49,917 bases of DNA from Burkholderiales bacterium. GTDB lineage: Bacteria; Pseudomonadota; Gammaproteobacteria; Burkholderiales; Burkholderiaceae_C. The stretch is from contig CANNRR010000007.1 in NCBI GenBank assembly GCA_947508055.1, forward strand, positions 1-49,917, written 5' to 3'. The stretch's first letter is position 1. The number at the start of each line of letters is the position of its first letter. This document shows, in pieces, positions 19,670-28,837 of the stretch. The translations under genes were made by a program, and so were the position numbers. The notes beneath the pieces were generated by a model. That model was not told where the DNA came from and searched no databases. It worked only from the letters and a program-made list of their open reading frames with translations.

Positions 19670-19681
19670 GTCGGTACAACC

Positions 19682-19834
19682 GTGCGCAGCGAAGGGCCGC
19701 CCCAAGCAAGCACAGCCCCCCTGGGGGGCAGCGTAGTACACGCAGTGGCAAGAGTGGGGGCCACGTTTGTGCGCAGCGAAGGGCCGCCCCAAGCAAGCAC
19801 AGCCCCCCAGGGGGGCAGCGTAGTACACGCAGTG
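19682..19834. repeat. Tandem pair of the GC-rich dispersed repeat
   Basis: Two nearly identical copies start at 19682 and 19769, a period of 87 bases. The first 66 bases differ at only two positions, including the loop of the CCCCCC-GGGGGG hairpin. Each has GGGCCGCCCCAAG, the hairpin, and GTAGTACACGCAGTG. Because 87 is a multiple of three, the downstream lyase frame stays open through both copies. Confidence 0.9.
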
Positions 19835-20905
19835 ACAGGCGCGTGGTCCTCAACTCACCCACGCAACATTCTTCTTGGCGCTCAGGGCGTTGCGGGATTA
19901 TTGCCGGTGTGTGACCACTACAGCGGTGTGGAGGCGCGCATGGTCAAGAGCCTGCGGTTGCAGGCTGACATGACGCAAGAGTTCGGCGTTTGCGTATTTG
20001 ACGTGACGCTTGACTGTGAAGACGGAGCACCGATTGGTGGTGAGGTTGATCAGGCAAATAGGGTTGCAGCGCTTGCCAATAGTGCGCAAGACGCTCCTGA
20101 TTTGGTAGCGCGTGGGTTGTCTCGACGCGTTGGTGCAAGGCTGCACGCGGTCGATCACGCGTCATTTGCGTCCGATGTCGAGATTGTGGTTGGTGCCGCC
20201 GCTCAGTCACTGAGTTACGTTATGGTTCCGAAAGTGGAGTCGCTTGCCGATGTCGAGTTGGCTGTGGTTGCCGTGGATGGCGCCGTGCGACCAGGGCAGC
20301 GTGCGACTCCCTTGCCATTGCATGTATTGATTGAATCGCCAGCAGCCGTGCATCGGGCGTTCGAGATCGCATCGCATCCCCGTGTAGAGTCTTTGAGTTT
20401 TGGGTTGATGGATTTTGTTTCTGCCCACGGTGGGGCCATTCCCTACACTGCAATGGGCTTGCGCGATGCCAGTGATGGGCTCACTCTGGACCAGTTTTAC
20501 CATCCGCTGGTGGTGCGCGCTAAGCTGGGCATTGCCAGTGCCTGTCATGCCTTTGGCAAAGTGCCATCGCATTGTGTGGTGACCGAGTTGCGCGACGAAG
20601 ACGGCATTGAACGTGCGGCAAAAACAGCGGCCACCGCGTTTGGCTATACCCGGATGTGGAGCATTCACCCCGGACAAATTCGACCGATCCTGCGCGCTTT
20701 CATGCCCTCACGGACCGAACTGGAATTCGCCGCACGCATCGTGCTGCAGGCGCTGTCTGAAGAATGGGCCCCCATTTCGGTGGACGGCAAGTTGCATGAC
20801 CGGGCCAGCTACCGGTACTTTTGGCAAGTACTGGAGCGGGCGAACCAGACCGGATGTGAATTGCCCGAGTCCATGCGGGCTTTTTTCCCTGCTCGAACCC
20901 ATTAG
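19832..20905 (+). CDS. CoA-ester lyase of the HpcH/CitE family
   Basis: The TIM-barrel body matches the citE/malyl-CoA lyase family. [12 protein letters not shown] carries the Mg2+-binding acid, PKVES and the LIESP strand follow, and [11 protein letters not shown] and SIHPGQI are near the C-terminus. These enzymes cleave or form 3-hydroxyacyl-CoA thioesters such as malyl-CoA or citramalyl-CoA. The substrate here cannot be told from sequence. It lies between mdh and acnB, pointing to C4/C5 acid metabolism. The start is uncertain. The frame is open from 19682 through two repeat copies; family-like sequence begins near [11 protein letters not shown], so I use the GTG at 19832, which has no good ribosome site. 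Confidence 0.82.
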   Translation: MTGAWSSTHPRNILLGAQGVAGLLPVCDHYSGVEARMVKSLRLQADMTQEFGVCVFDVTLDCEDGAPIGGEVDQANRVAALANSAQDAPDLVARGLSRRVGARLHAVDHASFASDVEIVVGAAAQSLSYVMVPKVESLADVELAVVAVDGAVRPGQRATPLPLHVLIESPAAVHRAFEIASHPRVESLSFGLMDFVSAHGGAIPYTAMGLRDASDGLTLDQFYHPLVVRAKLGIASACHAFGKVPSHCVVTELRDEDGIERAAKTAATAFGYTRMWSIHPGQIRPILRAFMPSRTELEFAARIVLQALSEEWAPISVDGKLHDRASYRYFWQVLERANQTGCELPESMRAFFPARTH

Positions 20906-20920
20906 ACGGGAAGACGAACC

Positions 20921-21499
20921 ATGATGAATCGGTCAATATCTGGGTTGCTGCTCTTGCTGGTAGTGGCACTTCCGGTCCAGGCACTCGTCAACGGCAGCGA
21001 GGTCAAGCCTGCCGCGAAGTCGGTGCGTGCCGTTGGCAAGGCGGCCGTCACCGCTCGCGTTCATGAAGCCAAGCCGCCTGCGGTTTTGTCCGCCGAGCAA
21101 TTGGCCATCGCAGAGAAAGTGCTTTTGGGTACAAGCCAATGTGAGTTGGCGGTCACTGTGAACATGAGGACCGATGCGAACACTGTCGGACGTTTTGTTT
21201 TGGAAGCGGGACGTAATCGCTACCTGCTTGACCCCGTGGTCACAAGCACTGGCGCGGTTCGGTTGGAGGAGGTGTCGTCAGGTGCCGTATGGTTGCAACT
21301 GGCGAACAAGTCGATGCTGATGAATCAGAAGTTGGGCCAGCGCATTGCTGATGACTGCATGAATCCGCAGCAGCAACTGGTCGCGCAGGCTCTCTTACAA
21401 ACCCCCGCGCCACATTTGCTGGATGCGCCCAAGGGCGCGCTGGTACCGCTTGTGTCAGGCAAGGTGGCTCAGGAGATGGTGCCAAATACTATCAAATAG
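20921..21499 (+). CDS. Secreted protein of unknown function upstream of acnB
   Basis: The 192 residues begin with a clear Sec signal peptide (MMNRSISGLLLLLVVALPVQA). The mature part has no transmembrane segment, one cysteine in TSQCELAV and a second in ADDCMNP, which could form a disulfide. I recognise no domain. GGAAGA precedes the start, and the first or second ATG could be used. It begins 15 bases after the lyase. Its last residues (NTIK) lie in the ATAGCTG-type repeat, so the native C-terminus may have been replaced. Confidence 0.75.
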   Translation: MMNRSISGLLLLLVVALPVQALVNGSEVKPAAKSVRAVGKAAVTARVHEAKPPAVLSAEQLAIAEKVLLGTSQCELAVTVNMRTDANTVGRFVLEAGRNRYLLDPVVTSTGAVRLEEVSSGAVWLQLANKSMLMNQKLGQRIADDCMNPQQQLVAQALLQTPAPHLLDAPKGALVPLVSGKVAQEMVPNTIK

Positions 21500-21541
21500 A
21501 TAGCTGGGTATGCCCTTTTGACGGGGGCTGGAGATATTTTT
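21488..21541. repeat. ATAGCTG-type dispersed repeat
   Basis: The segment starts CTATCAAATAGATAGCTG (inverted repeat CTATC/GATAG), continues with TGCCC...GACGGGGGCTGGAG and ends ATATTTTTG. From memory this form (AAATAGATAGCTG, then a GGGCTRGAG, then a T/A run) recurs in intergenic regions of Comamonadaceae genomes. A related copy lies at 30546-30602. Confidence 0.6.
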
Positions 21542-21565
21542 GTTGCTTAAGAAGGAGTGAGAACC

Positions 21566-24151
21566 ATGTTGAAGAGTTACCGTGAACATGTGGCCGAGCG
21601 TGCTGCATTGGGCATCCCGCCGTTGCCGTTGTCTGCCAAACAGACGGGCGAGTTGATTGAGCTCCTGAAATCCCCTCCAAAGGGTGAGGAAGCCACCTTG
21701 GTGGACCTCATCACCCACCGCGTACCAGCCGGAGTGGATGATGCGGCGAAAGTTAAGGCCAGCTACTTGGCAGCGGTCGCCCATGGCACTGAAAAGTGTG
21801 CATTGATCAGCCGCCAGCGTGCGACCGAACTGCTGGGCACCATGCTGGGAGGCTACAACATCAGCCCAATGGTGGACTTGCTCGACGACGCTGCGGTTGC
21901 AAGCCAGGCAGCCGAAGGCTTGAAGAAGACGCTATTGATGTTCGACCAGTTCCACGATGTCAAGGAAAAGGCTGACAAGGGAAATGCGCACGCTATGTCG
22001 GTGTTGCAAAGTTGGGCCGACGCCGAGTGGTTCACTAGCCGCCCCGAAGTACCCAACAGCATCACGGTGACCATTTTGAAGGTGACCGGCGAAACCAATA
22101 CCGACGACTTGTCCCCGGCGCCCGACGCTTGGAGCCGCCCTGACATTCCGTTGCATGCTTTGGCCATGCTGAAGAACAAACGCGATGGCATTACCCCGGA
22201 AGACGACGGCAAGCGCGGCCCGGTGAAATTCATTGAAGACCTGCGGGCCCGTGGCAATCTGGTAGCTTACGTGGGCGACGTGGTCGGCACCGGCTCCAGC
22301 CGCAAATCCGCCACAAACTCGGTGCTGTGGTTCACCGGCGAAGACATCCCCTTCGTGCCCAACAAGCGTTTCGGCGGTGTTTGCCTGGGCACCAAGATTG
22401 CTCCCATTTTCTACAACACGATGGAAGATGCGGGCGCTTTGCCTATCGAACTGGATGTGAATTCCATGAACATGGGCGATGTGGTTGAACTGCGGCCCTA
22501 CGACGGCAAGGCTTTCAAGGATGGCAAGGAGATCGCGTCGTTCCAGGTCAAGAGCGATGTGCTGTTTGACGAGGTCCGCGCCGGCGGCCGCATTCCGCTG
22601 ATTATTGGCCGTGGTCTGACCGCGAAGGCTCGTGAAACATTGGGGCTCAAACCCTCAACACTGTTCCGTTTGCCGCAAGACCCGGTGGACACCAAGAAGG
22701 GTTTCAGCCTGGCGCAAAAGATGGTCGGCCGTGCCTGCGGTTTGCCAGAAGGACAGGGCGTGCGACCGGGTACCTATTGCGAACCCAAGATGACCTCGGT
22801 TGGTTCGCAAGACACCACGGGCCCCATGACCCGCGATGAGCTGAAAGACCTTGCTTGCCTGGGATTCAGCGCCGACCTGGTTATGCAATCCTTCTGCCAC
22901 ACCGCGGCTTATCCCAAGCCCGTTGACGTGAGGATGCACCACGAGTTGCCCGACTTCATCAGTACCCGTGGCGGCATTTCCCTGCGTCCTGGTGATGGCG
23001 TTATTCATAGCTGGCTCAACCGCTTGCTGTTGCCCGACACGGTGGGCACCGGTGGCGATAGCCACACCCGGTTCCCGATCGGTATCAGCTTCCCCGCAGG
23101 CTCCGGTCTGGTGGCGTTTGCGGCTGCCACGGGCGTGATGCCTCTGGATATGCCGGAATCGGTGCTGGTGCGATTCAAGGGCAAGATGCAAAACGGTATC
23201 ACCCTGCGTGATCTGGTGAACGCCATTCCGCTGTACGCCATCAAGGCTGGTTTGCTGACCGTGGAGAAGAAGGGTAAGCAAAATATTTTTTCGGGCCGGA
23301 TTCTCGAAATCGAAGGTCTGCCCAATCTGAAAGTGGAACAGGCGTTTGAGCTGTCCGACGCGTCCGCTGAGCGCTCCGCCGCCGGTTGCACCGTGCACCT
23401 CAACAAGGAGCCGATTCAGGAGTACATCAGCAGCAATATCACCATGATGAAGTGGATGATTGCCAATGGTTATTCCGACGCGCGCACGTTGGCCCGTCGC
23501 ATCGCGGCGCAAGAAGCCTGGCTCAAAGCCCCCCAGTTGCTCAAGGGCGATGCCGATGCAGACTACGCGGCGGTGATCGAAATTGACCTGGCCGACATCC
23601 ATGAGCCCATCCTGGCTTGCCCCAATGACCCAGATGACGTGAAGACATTGGCTGAAGTGGCTGGCGCCAAGATCGACGAAGTGTTCATCGGTTCGTGCAT
23701 GACCAACATCGGTCACTTCCGTGCAGCCTCCAAGCTGCTGGAAAACAAACGCGACATCCCGGTCAAACTTTGGGTTGCCCCGCCGACCAAGATGGATGCT
23801 AAGCAATTGAGCGACGAAGGCCATTACGGCGTTTTGGGTAGCGCCGGTGCGCGTATGGAAATGCCCGGTTGCAGTCTGTGCATGGGTAACCAGGCGCAGG
23901 TGAAGGAAGGCGCAACGGTGTTCTCTACATCGACGCGTAACTTCCCCAACCGTCTGGGCAAGAACAGCTTTGTGTATCTGGGCTCGGCCGAGATGGCTGC
24001 CATCTGTTCGAAGCTGGGTCGCATTCCGACCAAGGAAGAATATCTGGCAGACATGGGCGTGCTGACCGCCGCCAGCGATAAGGTCTACCAGTACTTGAAC
24101 TTTGACAAGATCAGCGACTACACCGAGTCGGCAGCGACGGTCAAGGCCTGA
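21566..24151 (+). CDS. acnB: Aconitate hydratase B
   Basis: It isomerises citrate to isocitrate through a [4Fe-4S] cluster. The 861 residues have the AcnB domain order. First come the N-terminal HEAT-like domain ([22 protein letters not shown]) and the swivel domain ([17 protein letters not shown]). The catalytic domains follow, with [24 protein letters not shown] and GCSLCMGNQ, whose three cysteines hold the cluster. GGAG stands eight bases before the ATG at 21566. An upstream ATG three codons earlier is less likely. Confidence 0.97.
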   Translation: MLKSYREHVAERAALGIPPLPLSAKQTGELIELLKSPPKGEEATLVDLITHRVPAGVDDAAKVKASYLAAVAHGTEKCALISRQRATELLGTMLGGYNISPMVDLLDDAAVASQAAEGLKKTLLMFDQFHDVKEKADKGNAHAMSVLQSWADAEWFTSRPEVPNSITVTILKVTGETNTDDLSPAPDAWSRPDIPLHALAMLKNKRDGITPEDDGKRGPVKFIEDLRARGNLVAYVGDVVGTGSSRKSATNSVLWFTGEDIPFVPNKRFGGVCLGTKIAPIFYNTMEDAGALPIELDVNSMNMGDVVELRPYDGKAFKDGKEIASFQVKSDVLFDEVRAGGRIPLIIGRGLTAKARETLGLKPSTLFRLPQDPVDTKKGFSLAQKMVGRACGLPEGQGVRPGTYCEPKMTSVGSQDTTGPMTRDELKDLACLGFSADLVMQSFCHTAAYPKPVDVRMHHELPDFISTRGGISLRPGDGVIHSWLNRLLLPDTVGTGGDSHTRFPIGISFPAGSGLVAFAAATGVMPLDMPESVLVRFKGKMQNGITLRDLVNAIPLYAIKAGLLTVEKKGKQNIFSGRILEIEGLPNLKVEQAFELSDASAERSAAGCTVHLNKEPIQEYISSNITMMKWMIANGYSDARTLARRIAAQEAWLKAPQLLKGDADADYAAVIEIDLADIHEPILACPNDPDDVKTLAEVAGAKIDEVFIGSCMTNIGHFRAASKLLENKRDIPVKLWVAPPTKMDAKQLSDEGHYGVLGSAGARMEMPGCSLCMGNQAQVKEGATVFSTSTRNFPNRLGKNSFVYLGSAEMAAICSKLGRIPTKEEYLADMGVLTAASDKVYQYLNFDKISDYTESAATVKA

Positions 24152-24184
24152 ACCTCAATCTAACGCGCTGCGTCACGTCACAAT

Positions 24185-24210
24185 GGCCCCGTTGCGAAAG
24201 CTGCGGGGCC
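24185..24210 (+). terminator. G+C hairpin after acnB, possible terminator
   Basis: GGCCCCG (24185-24191) pairs with CGGGGCC (24204-24210) around TTGCGAAAGCTG. No proper U-run follows (AGTCCGTTT), so it may be a weak terminator or a 3'-end stabiliser. The remainder of the 138-base gap before the DUF47 gene holds nothing else I can support. Confidence 0.4.
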
Positions 24211-24289
24211 AGTCCGTTTGCGCGGGGCGGTTAAACTTCCCAGTCTTGAAAATCTCAAGAAGTTCGTCGTCTGGTTGAAGGAATTTGTC

Positions 24290-24937
24290 ATGCTGTTTGG
24301 AAAACTACTGCCGCGGGAAGGCAAATTTTTTGAGATGTTCAACCAGCATGCGGACCGCATCGTGGAAGCTGCACACGCGTTTTCCAAGCTGGTGGCAAAC
24401 TACAACGACTTGGATCTGCGTGCGAAATACAACCAGGAAGTCGATGACGCTGAGCGTGCTGCGGACCGGGTCACGCACGAGTGCAACAAAGCCATCCACA
24501 TCACATTCATTACACCCATTGACCGGGAGCAAATTCACTCCCTGATCAACACGATGGATGATGTGGCGGACCTGATTCAGGACTCAGCCGAAACCATGGC
24601 CTTGTACGACGTGCGGCACATGACAGAAGAAATCTCCCGCCTGACCGACCTGAGTGTCAAGTGCTGCGAACGCCTGCGAGATGCCGTCCGGTTGCTGGGG
24701 AATATTGCTGAGCCTTCATCCGCGGAGGCGGCGCTTAAGACTTGTGAGGAGATTGATCGACTCGAGTCGGATGCTGACCGTGTGATGCGCACCGCCATGA
24801 GCAAACTGTTCCGCGAGGAGCCGGATGTGCGCGAAGTCATCAAGCTCAAGGCCATCTATGAGTTGTTGGAGACTATCACTGACAAGTGCGAAGACGTGGC
24901 CAATGTGATTGAGGGCATCGTCCTCGAAAACTCCTGA
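24290..24937 (+). CDS. DUF47/PhoU-like partner of phosphate transporter
   Basis: A cytoplasmic, all-helical protein of 215 residues starting MLFGKLLPREGKFFEMF, the standard opening of the DUF47 (TIGR00153/PhoU-like) family. It has the acidic repeats HADRIVEAAHAF and NTMDDVADLIQDSAE, and a C-terminal DKCEDVANVIEGIVLENS. Members almost always precede a PiT transporter and are thought to control it, as PhoU does for Pst. Here pit follows after 19 bases. AAGGA lies before the ATG. Confidence 0.93.
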   Translation: MLFGKLLPREGKFFEMFNQHADRIVEAAHAFSKLVANYNDLDLRAKYNQEVDDAERAADRVTHECNKAIHITFITPIDREQIHSLINTMDDVADLIQDSAETMALYDVRHMTEEISRLTDLSVKCCERLRDAVRLLGNIAEPSSAEAALKTCEEIDRLESDADRVMRTAMSKLFREEPDVREVIKLKAIYELLETITDKCEDVANVIEGIVLENS

Positions 24938-24956
24938 ATCGGTCGGTCAGACGACG

Positions 24957-25967
24957 ATGGAATCCGTACAAGCGACCCTTTGGGTGGTAGTCATGCTGGT
25001 GGTGCTGGCACTATTGTTTGACTTCATGAATGGCTTTCACGATGCCGCCAATTCGATAGCGACTGTGGTGTCGACCGGGGTTCTCAAGCCTGGTCAGGCA
25101 ATTCTTTTTGCTGCCTTCTTTAATGTTATTGCCATATTCATTTTTCAGCTCAGTGTGGCCGCTACGGTGGGCAAGGGCATTGTTCAACCGGGCGTAGTGG
25201 ACACTCATGTGGTGTTTGGCGCCTTGCTGGGGGCTATTTTTTGGAATGTCATTACTTGGTACTACGGCATTCCCAGCAGTTCGTCGCATGCCCTGATTGG
25301 TGGGATTGTGGGGGCGGTCATTGCCAAGTCCGGGGCGGGAACGCTGGTGTCTGGCGGTATTCTGAAAACGGTGGTGTTTATATTTGTGTCGCCGTTGTTG
25401 GGTTTCGTATTGGGTTCTGCCATGATGGTGATCGTGGCGTGGATATTTCGTAGAAGCCGGCCTTCCAAAGTGGATAAATGGTTCCGGCGTTTGCAGCTGG
25501 TTTCGGCTGGGGCCTATAGCTTGGGCCATGGTGGTAACGACGCGCAAAAGACGATCGGCATCATTTGGATGTTGCTGATTGCGACCGGTTACTCAGCAGC
25601 AGGTTCAACATCGCCCCCAACGTGGGTCATTGTGTGTTGTTACACGGCCATTGGCATGGGCACCATGTTTGGCGGTTGGCGCATTGTCAAGACCATGGGT
25701 CAAAAGATTACCAAACTCAAACCCGTTGGCGGGTTTTGCGCCGAAACCGGTGGGGCGATTACGCTGTTTTTGGCGACCGCGATGGGAATCCCGGTTTCGA
25801 CGACGCATACCATTACCGGTGCCATCGTAGGTGTTGGTTCGACACAGCGCGCCAGTGCCGTGCGCTGGGGAGTGGCGGGCAATATCGTCTGGGCCTGGAT
25901 TTTTACTATCCCGGCCAGCGCGTTTGTCGCGGCGGTTGCCTACTGGTTTAGTCTTCAGATATTTTGA
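24957..25967 (+). CDS. pit: PiT-family inorganic phosphate transporter
   Basis: A 336-residue inner-membrane symporter for phosphate (as metal-phosphate with H+). The two inverted PiT signatures are visible: FMNGFHDAANSIATVVSTG near residue 25 and AYSLGHGGNDAQKTIG near residue 190. About ten hydrophobic spans are present, and SSSHALIGG and STTHTITGAIVG repeat the same fold. The ATG at 24957 fits the family. There is no strong ribosome site, so translation may be coupled to the DUF47 gene. Confidence 0.95.
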   Translation: MESVQATLWVVVMLVVLALLFDFMNGFHDAANSIATVVSTGVLKPGQAILFAAFFNVIAIFIFQLSVAATVGKGIVQPGVVDTHVVFGALLGAIFWNVITWYYGIPSSSSHALIGGIVGAVIAKSGAGTLVSGGILKTVVFIFVSPLLGFVLGSAMMVIVAWIFRRSRPSKVDKWFRRLQLVSAGAYSLGHGGNDAQKTIGIIWMLLIATGYSAAGSTSPPTWVIVCCYTAIGMGTMFGGWRIVKTMGQKITKLKPVGGFCAETGGAITLFLATAMGIPVSTTHTITGAIVGVGSTQRASAVRWGVAGNIVWAWIFTIPASAFVAAVAYWFSLQIF

Positions 25968-26020
25968 ACGGATGTGTCGGTAACACAAACGGGCATCGTC
26001 CGAAACAGGATCTGGTCGGG

Positions 26021-26557
26021 CTACTGCCGCTCCGAGCTGTTTGGCGATGTTGAGCTTCCGCTACCGATGGCTTTGTCCATCAGAACCACGTCCAGCCAGC
26101 GGTCGAACTTCCAGCCGCAATTGGCCAGCAGTCCCACGTGATTGAAGCCGCACGCTCTGTGCACGCCGACCGAGGCCTGGTTGGCCGAATCGCCAATGAC
26201 GGCGATCAACTTGCGAACACCACACCGCTCAGCTTGCGCCATCATTTCAACCAACAGCAATTTGCCGAGCCCTCTTCCGCGTGTTGATGGGGCCAGGTAA
26301 ATTGAGTCTTCGGCGGAGAACCGGTAGGCGGGTCGAGGCTTGAACCAGTTGCAGTAGGCAAATCCCACAACACCGGTTGTATCCTCAATCACCAGATAGG
26401 GCAGGCCCTTGGACAGTACGTCGGCACGGCGTTCGGCCATATCCTGTTCGCTGGGAGGACCAGTCTCAAAGGTGCCGGTTCCATGGAGTACATGATGCGC
26501 GTAAATGGAGGTAATGCTAGGGATGTCTGTGCTGGTGCTGGGGCGAATCTTGGGCAT
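26021..26557 (-). CDS. GNAT N-acetyltransferase (phosphinothricin-acetyltransferase-like)
   Basis: The 178 residues follow the Pat/YncA-type GNAT pattern. IRPSTSTDIPSITSIYAHHVL at the N-terminus and GTGTFETGPPS lead to the acetyl-CoA pyrophosphate loop RGRGLGKLLL (about residues 93-102). IAVIGDSANQASVGVHRACGF follows. Relatives acetylate phosphinothricin, methionine sulfoximine or similar amino acids; the true substrate here is unknown. Its 5' end contains the promoter of the divergent rpsP operon. Confidence 0.9.
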   Translation of the reverse strand: MPKIRPSTSTDIPSITSIYAHHVLHGTGTFETGPPSEQDMAERRADVLSKGLPYLVIEDTTGVVGFAYCNWFKPRPAYRFSAEDSIYLAPSTRGRGLGKLLLVEMMAQAERCGVRKLIAVIGDSANQASVGVHRACGFNHVGLLANCGWKFDRWLDVVLMDKAIGSGSSTSPNSSERQ

Positions 26558-26578
26558 GGATGGGTATCAGGTTATAAT
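26550..26578 (+). promoter_or_regulatory. rpsP operon promoter
   Basis: TTGGGC (26550-26555) and a consensus TATAAT (26573-26578) are 17 bases apart. The -35 lies inside the first codons of the divergent acetyltransferase gene. The predicted leader is about 95 bases. Confidence 0.75.
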
Positions 26579-26598
26579 GGAAAGCTATTCAGAGTGTC

Positions 26599-26616
26599 AC
26601 TGGCCGGGTGGCCAGT
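26599..26616 (+). promoter_or_regulatory. Hairpin in the rpsP leader
   Basis: ACTGGCC and GGCCAGT form a perfect 7-bp stem with a GGGT loop, about 15 bases after the predicted transcription start. No U-run follows. It could be a 5' stabiliser or a regulatory hairpin for the S16 operon; I know of no described element here. Confidence 0.5.
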
Positions 26617-26677
26617 TGCGTGTCTCAACTTTGAATTTAATGGTCGAAAGTAATTTCTGCCACCCAAAGGATAAATC

Positions 26678-26929
26678 ATGGTCGTCATTCGACTCGCCCG
26701 TGGCGGTGCAAAAGCACGCCCGTTTTTCAATATTGTTGTTGCTGACAAGCGTACACGTCGTGATGGTCGCTTCATTGAGCGCATCGGGTTTTATAACCCA
26801 ATCGCTACCGCAAACGAGGAAAGCATTCGCATTGCCCAGGACCGCCTGACGTACTGGAAAGGCGTTGGTGCCCAAGCTTCCCCTACGGTGGAACGCCTGA
26901 TCCAGCAGGCGGCAACAAAAGCGGCCTGA
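26678..26929 (+). CDS. rpsP: 30S ribosomal protein S16
   Basis: An 83-residue protein starting [23 protein letters not shown], the S16 signature, with [15 protein letters not shown]16 is needed for 30S assembly. AAGGA lies before the ATG. First gene of rpsP-rimM-trmD-rplS. Confidence 0.98.
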   Translation: MVVIRLARGGAKARPFFNIVVADKRTRRDGRFIERIGFYNPIATANEESIRIAQDRLTYWKGVGAQASPTVERLIQQAATKAA

Positions 26930-26981
26930 TCCTATCTGCCGCCCAAGGGGTGTTTAACTCCTGCAGCGGCGTCTTACGCGT

Positions 26982-27545
26982 ATGCTTACCGGACTCGAAC
27001 CCGCTGAATTGCCAGCTGATGCCATTGAGGTCGGACGAATTGCAGATGCGTGGGGCATCAAGGGCTGGTTCAAGGTACTACCATTCAGCGCCCACCCAGA
27101 GGCGCTTTTTTCTTCCAAACGCTGGTTTCTGTTGCCCACCCAACGAGGTGCACAGACTTTCACTGGCGTGGCCGGTCTGGCTGTCAAGGAAGCCAAAGAG
27201 CACTCCGATACCGTCGTTGCCACTGCCCACGGCGTGGACGACCGTTCGGCAGCTGAGGCCTTGCGGGGCGCGCGAATCTTCATTTCGCGCTCCAGTTTTC
27301 CAGCAGCCGCTGCCGATGAATACTACTGGGTCGACCTGATTGGCTTGGCAGTTGTTAATCGTCAGGATGAACACATGGGTTCGGTCAAAGAATTACTCTC
27401 CGCTGGACCGCAAACCGTGCTGGTACTGGAGTGCGAGCAGGATGGCAAGGTTTGTGAGCGGATGATTCCGTTTGTGGCCGCATACATCGACGATGTAGAC
27501 CTGCCGACACGGCGCATTCGCGTGGACTGGCAAGCCGATTATTGA
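26982..27545 (+). CDS. rimM: Ribosome maturation factor RimM
   Basis: RimM binds S19 and helps form the 30S head. The 187 residues include the N-terminal RimM domain (IEVGRIADAWGIKGWFKV) and the PRC-barrel domain (YYWVDLIGLAVVN...MGSVKELLSAGPQTVLVL, then IPFVAAYIDDVDL). The start at 26982 has no obvious ribosome site; the family opening supports it. Confidence 0.96.
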   Translation: MLTGLEPAELPADAIEVGRIADAWGIKGWFKVLPFSAHPEALFSSKRWFLLPTQRGAQTFTGVAGLAVKEAKEHSDTVVATAHGVDDRSAAEALRGARIFISRSSFPAAAADEYYWVDLIGLAVVNRQDEHMGSVKELLSAGPQTVLVLECEQDGKVCERMIPFVAAYIDDVDLPTRRIRVDWQADY

Positions 27546-27558
27546 GTCCGGAGTGAGT

Positions 27559-28305
27559 ATGCGCTTCGACGTTGTTACTCTTTTTCCTGAGCTATTTGCA
27601 CCGTTTCTGTCAGTCGGCATCACACGGCGGGCTTTTGAATCCGGGCAACTTGATGTGCAGCTATCCAATCCGCGTGATTTCGCGTCAGGCAACTACCGTC
27701 GGGTCGATGACCGCCCCTTTGGCGGCGGACCTGGCATGGTCATGATGGCCGAGCCACTGGAACAGGCGCTCACCCATATTCGCACTCAGCGCAATGACCC
27801 GGCCCCGGTGGTGCTGTTCTCTCCAGTTGGAAAACGACTGGACCATGCCGATGTGCAACGATGGGCATGCAGTAGTGGTGCCATTTTGCTGTGCGGTCGG
27901 TATGAAGGTATCGACCAGCGTTTTATCGACACCCATGTGAATGAGCAAATCAGTCTGGGCGATTTTGTGCTCTCGGGGGGTGAAGTGGCCGCTATGGCGT
28001 TGCTCGACGCAGTCGCTCGCTTGCAGCGCGGAGTGCTGTCGGACCCCGACAGCCATCAAATGGATAGTTTCAATCCGGCGTTGGATGGCTTGCTCGATTG
28101 TCCCCATTACACCCGTCCTGAAGAGTGGGCGGGGCAACGTGTGCCGGAGGTCCTGTTATCGGGCCACCACGGGCAGATCGAACGCTGGCGCCGTGACCAA
28201 CGACTGCAATGGACGGCTAAGCATCGTCCCGATTTACTAGCAGCAGCGCGTAACGCAGGGCGTTTGACGGAGCTGGATGAGACCGTACTGACACGGAAAT
28301 GGTGA
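27559..28305 (+). CDS. trmD: tRNA (guanine-37-N1)-methyltransferase
   Basis: TrmD makes m1G37, which prevents frameshifting. The 248 residues start MRFDVVTLFPELF and show the SPOUT knot (LCGRYEGIDQR, EQISLGDFVLSGGE) and the RPEEWAGQRVPEVLLSGHH segment. I use the ATG at 27559, with GGAG six bases upstream, rather than the GTG at 27553, which would overlap that site. It follows rimM by 13 bases. Confidence 0.97.
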   Translation: MRFDVVTLFPELFAPFLSVGITRRAFESGQLDVQLSNPRDFASGNYRRVDDRPFGGGPGMVMMAEPLEQALTHIRTQRNDPAPVVLFSPVGKRLDHADVQRWACSSGAILLCGRYEGIDQRFIDTHVNEQISLGDFVLSGGEVAAMALLDAVARLQRGVLSDPDSHQMDSFNPALDGLLDCPHYTRPEEWAGQRVPEVLLSGHHGQIERWRRDQRLQWTAKHRPDLLAAARNAGRLTELDETVLTRKW

Positions 28306-28317
28306 GCTTGCTATAAT
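28288..28317 (+). promoter_or_regulatory. Internal promoter before rplS
   Basis: CTGACA (28288-28293) and a perfect TATAAT (28312-28317) are 18 bases apart and straddle the trmD stop. The leader to rplS is about 85 bases and contains two small hairpins (GCGG/CCGC at 28347-28362 and GCACC/GGTGC at 28370-28384). Confidence 0.6.
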
Positions 28318-28411
28318 GACGGGTTAACTGATCCTCTGTACGGTCGAGGCGGCACTTAGTCCGCTTTGCACCATGTCGGTGCTGGCGCTTACAAGATCGC
28401 ATAAGGAAATC

Positions 28412-28783
28412 ATGAACCTGATTCAAATTCTTGAGCAAGAAGAAATTGCTCGCCTGGGTAAGACCATTCCCGAATTCGCACCTGGCGATACCGTTGTGGT
28501 TAGCGTCAATGTTGTTGAGGGTAGCCGCAAGCGCGTGCAGGCCTATGAAGGCGTAGTGATTGCCAAGCGCAACCGTGGCCTCAACAGCGGTTTCATCGTG
28601 CGCAAGATCTCCAGTGGTGAAGGCGTGGAGCGTACGTTTCAGACCTATAGCCCACTGATCGCAGGCATCGAAGTCAAACGCCGTGGTGATGTGCGTCGTG
28701 CCAAGTTGTACTACCTGCGTGATCGCAGCGGCAAGTCGGCACGAATCAAAGAAAAATTGCCAGCCAAGAAGACAGCGGCTTAA
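28412..28783 (+). CDS. rplS: 50S ribosomal protein L19
   Basis: The 123 residues start [22 protein letters not shown] and contain [27 protein letters not shown] and the [13 protein letters not shown] end, all typical of L19 at the 30S-50S interface. AAGGA precedes the ATG at 28412. It is the last gene of the S16 operon, followed by a terminator. Confidence 0.98.
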   Translation: MNLIQILEQEEIARLGKTIPEFAPGDTVVVSVNVVEGSRKRVQAYEGVVIAKRNRGLNSGFIVRKISSGEGVERTFQTYSPLIAGIEVKRRGDVRRAKLYYLRDRSGKSARIKEKLPAKKTAA

Positions 28784-28804
28784 TTCAATTTTTTGTATTC
28801 AGCG

Positions 28805-28837
28805 AAACCGCCCGGCGAAAGCTTGTGGCGGTTTTTT
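28805..28837 (+). terminator. Terminator after rplS, abutting the NUDIX start
   Basis: AACCGCC and GGCGGTT enclose a 13-base loop and are followed by six T residues. The next base is the A of the NUDIX gene's ATG, so the terminator occupies that gene's whole translation-initiation region. Confidence 0.75.

Noticed and set aside
19037-19828. 263-codon open frame antisense to mdh and the repeats
   Set aside because: It overlaps clearly real mdh on the other strand, its N-terminus is only the reverse reading of the tandem repeat, and it shows no family motif.
19682-19834. Direct repeats that might be a CRISPR array
   Set aside because: There are only two units, the repeat is about 66 bases with an internal hairpin, spacers are about 21 bases, and no cas genes are present. 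It fits the GC-rich dispersed repeat.
22655-23824. 389-codon frame antisense to acnB
   Set aside because: It is a shadow of a high-G+C gene: His/Gly-rich reverse reading with no domain and no ribosome site, lying entirely within acnB.
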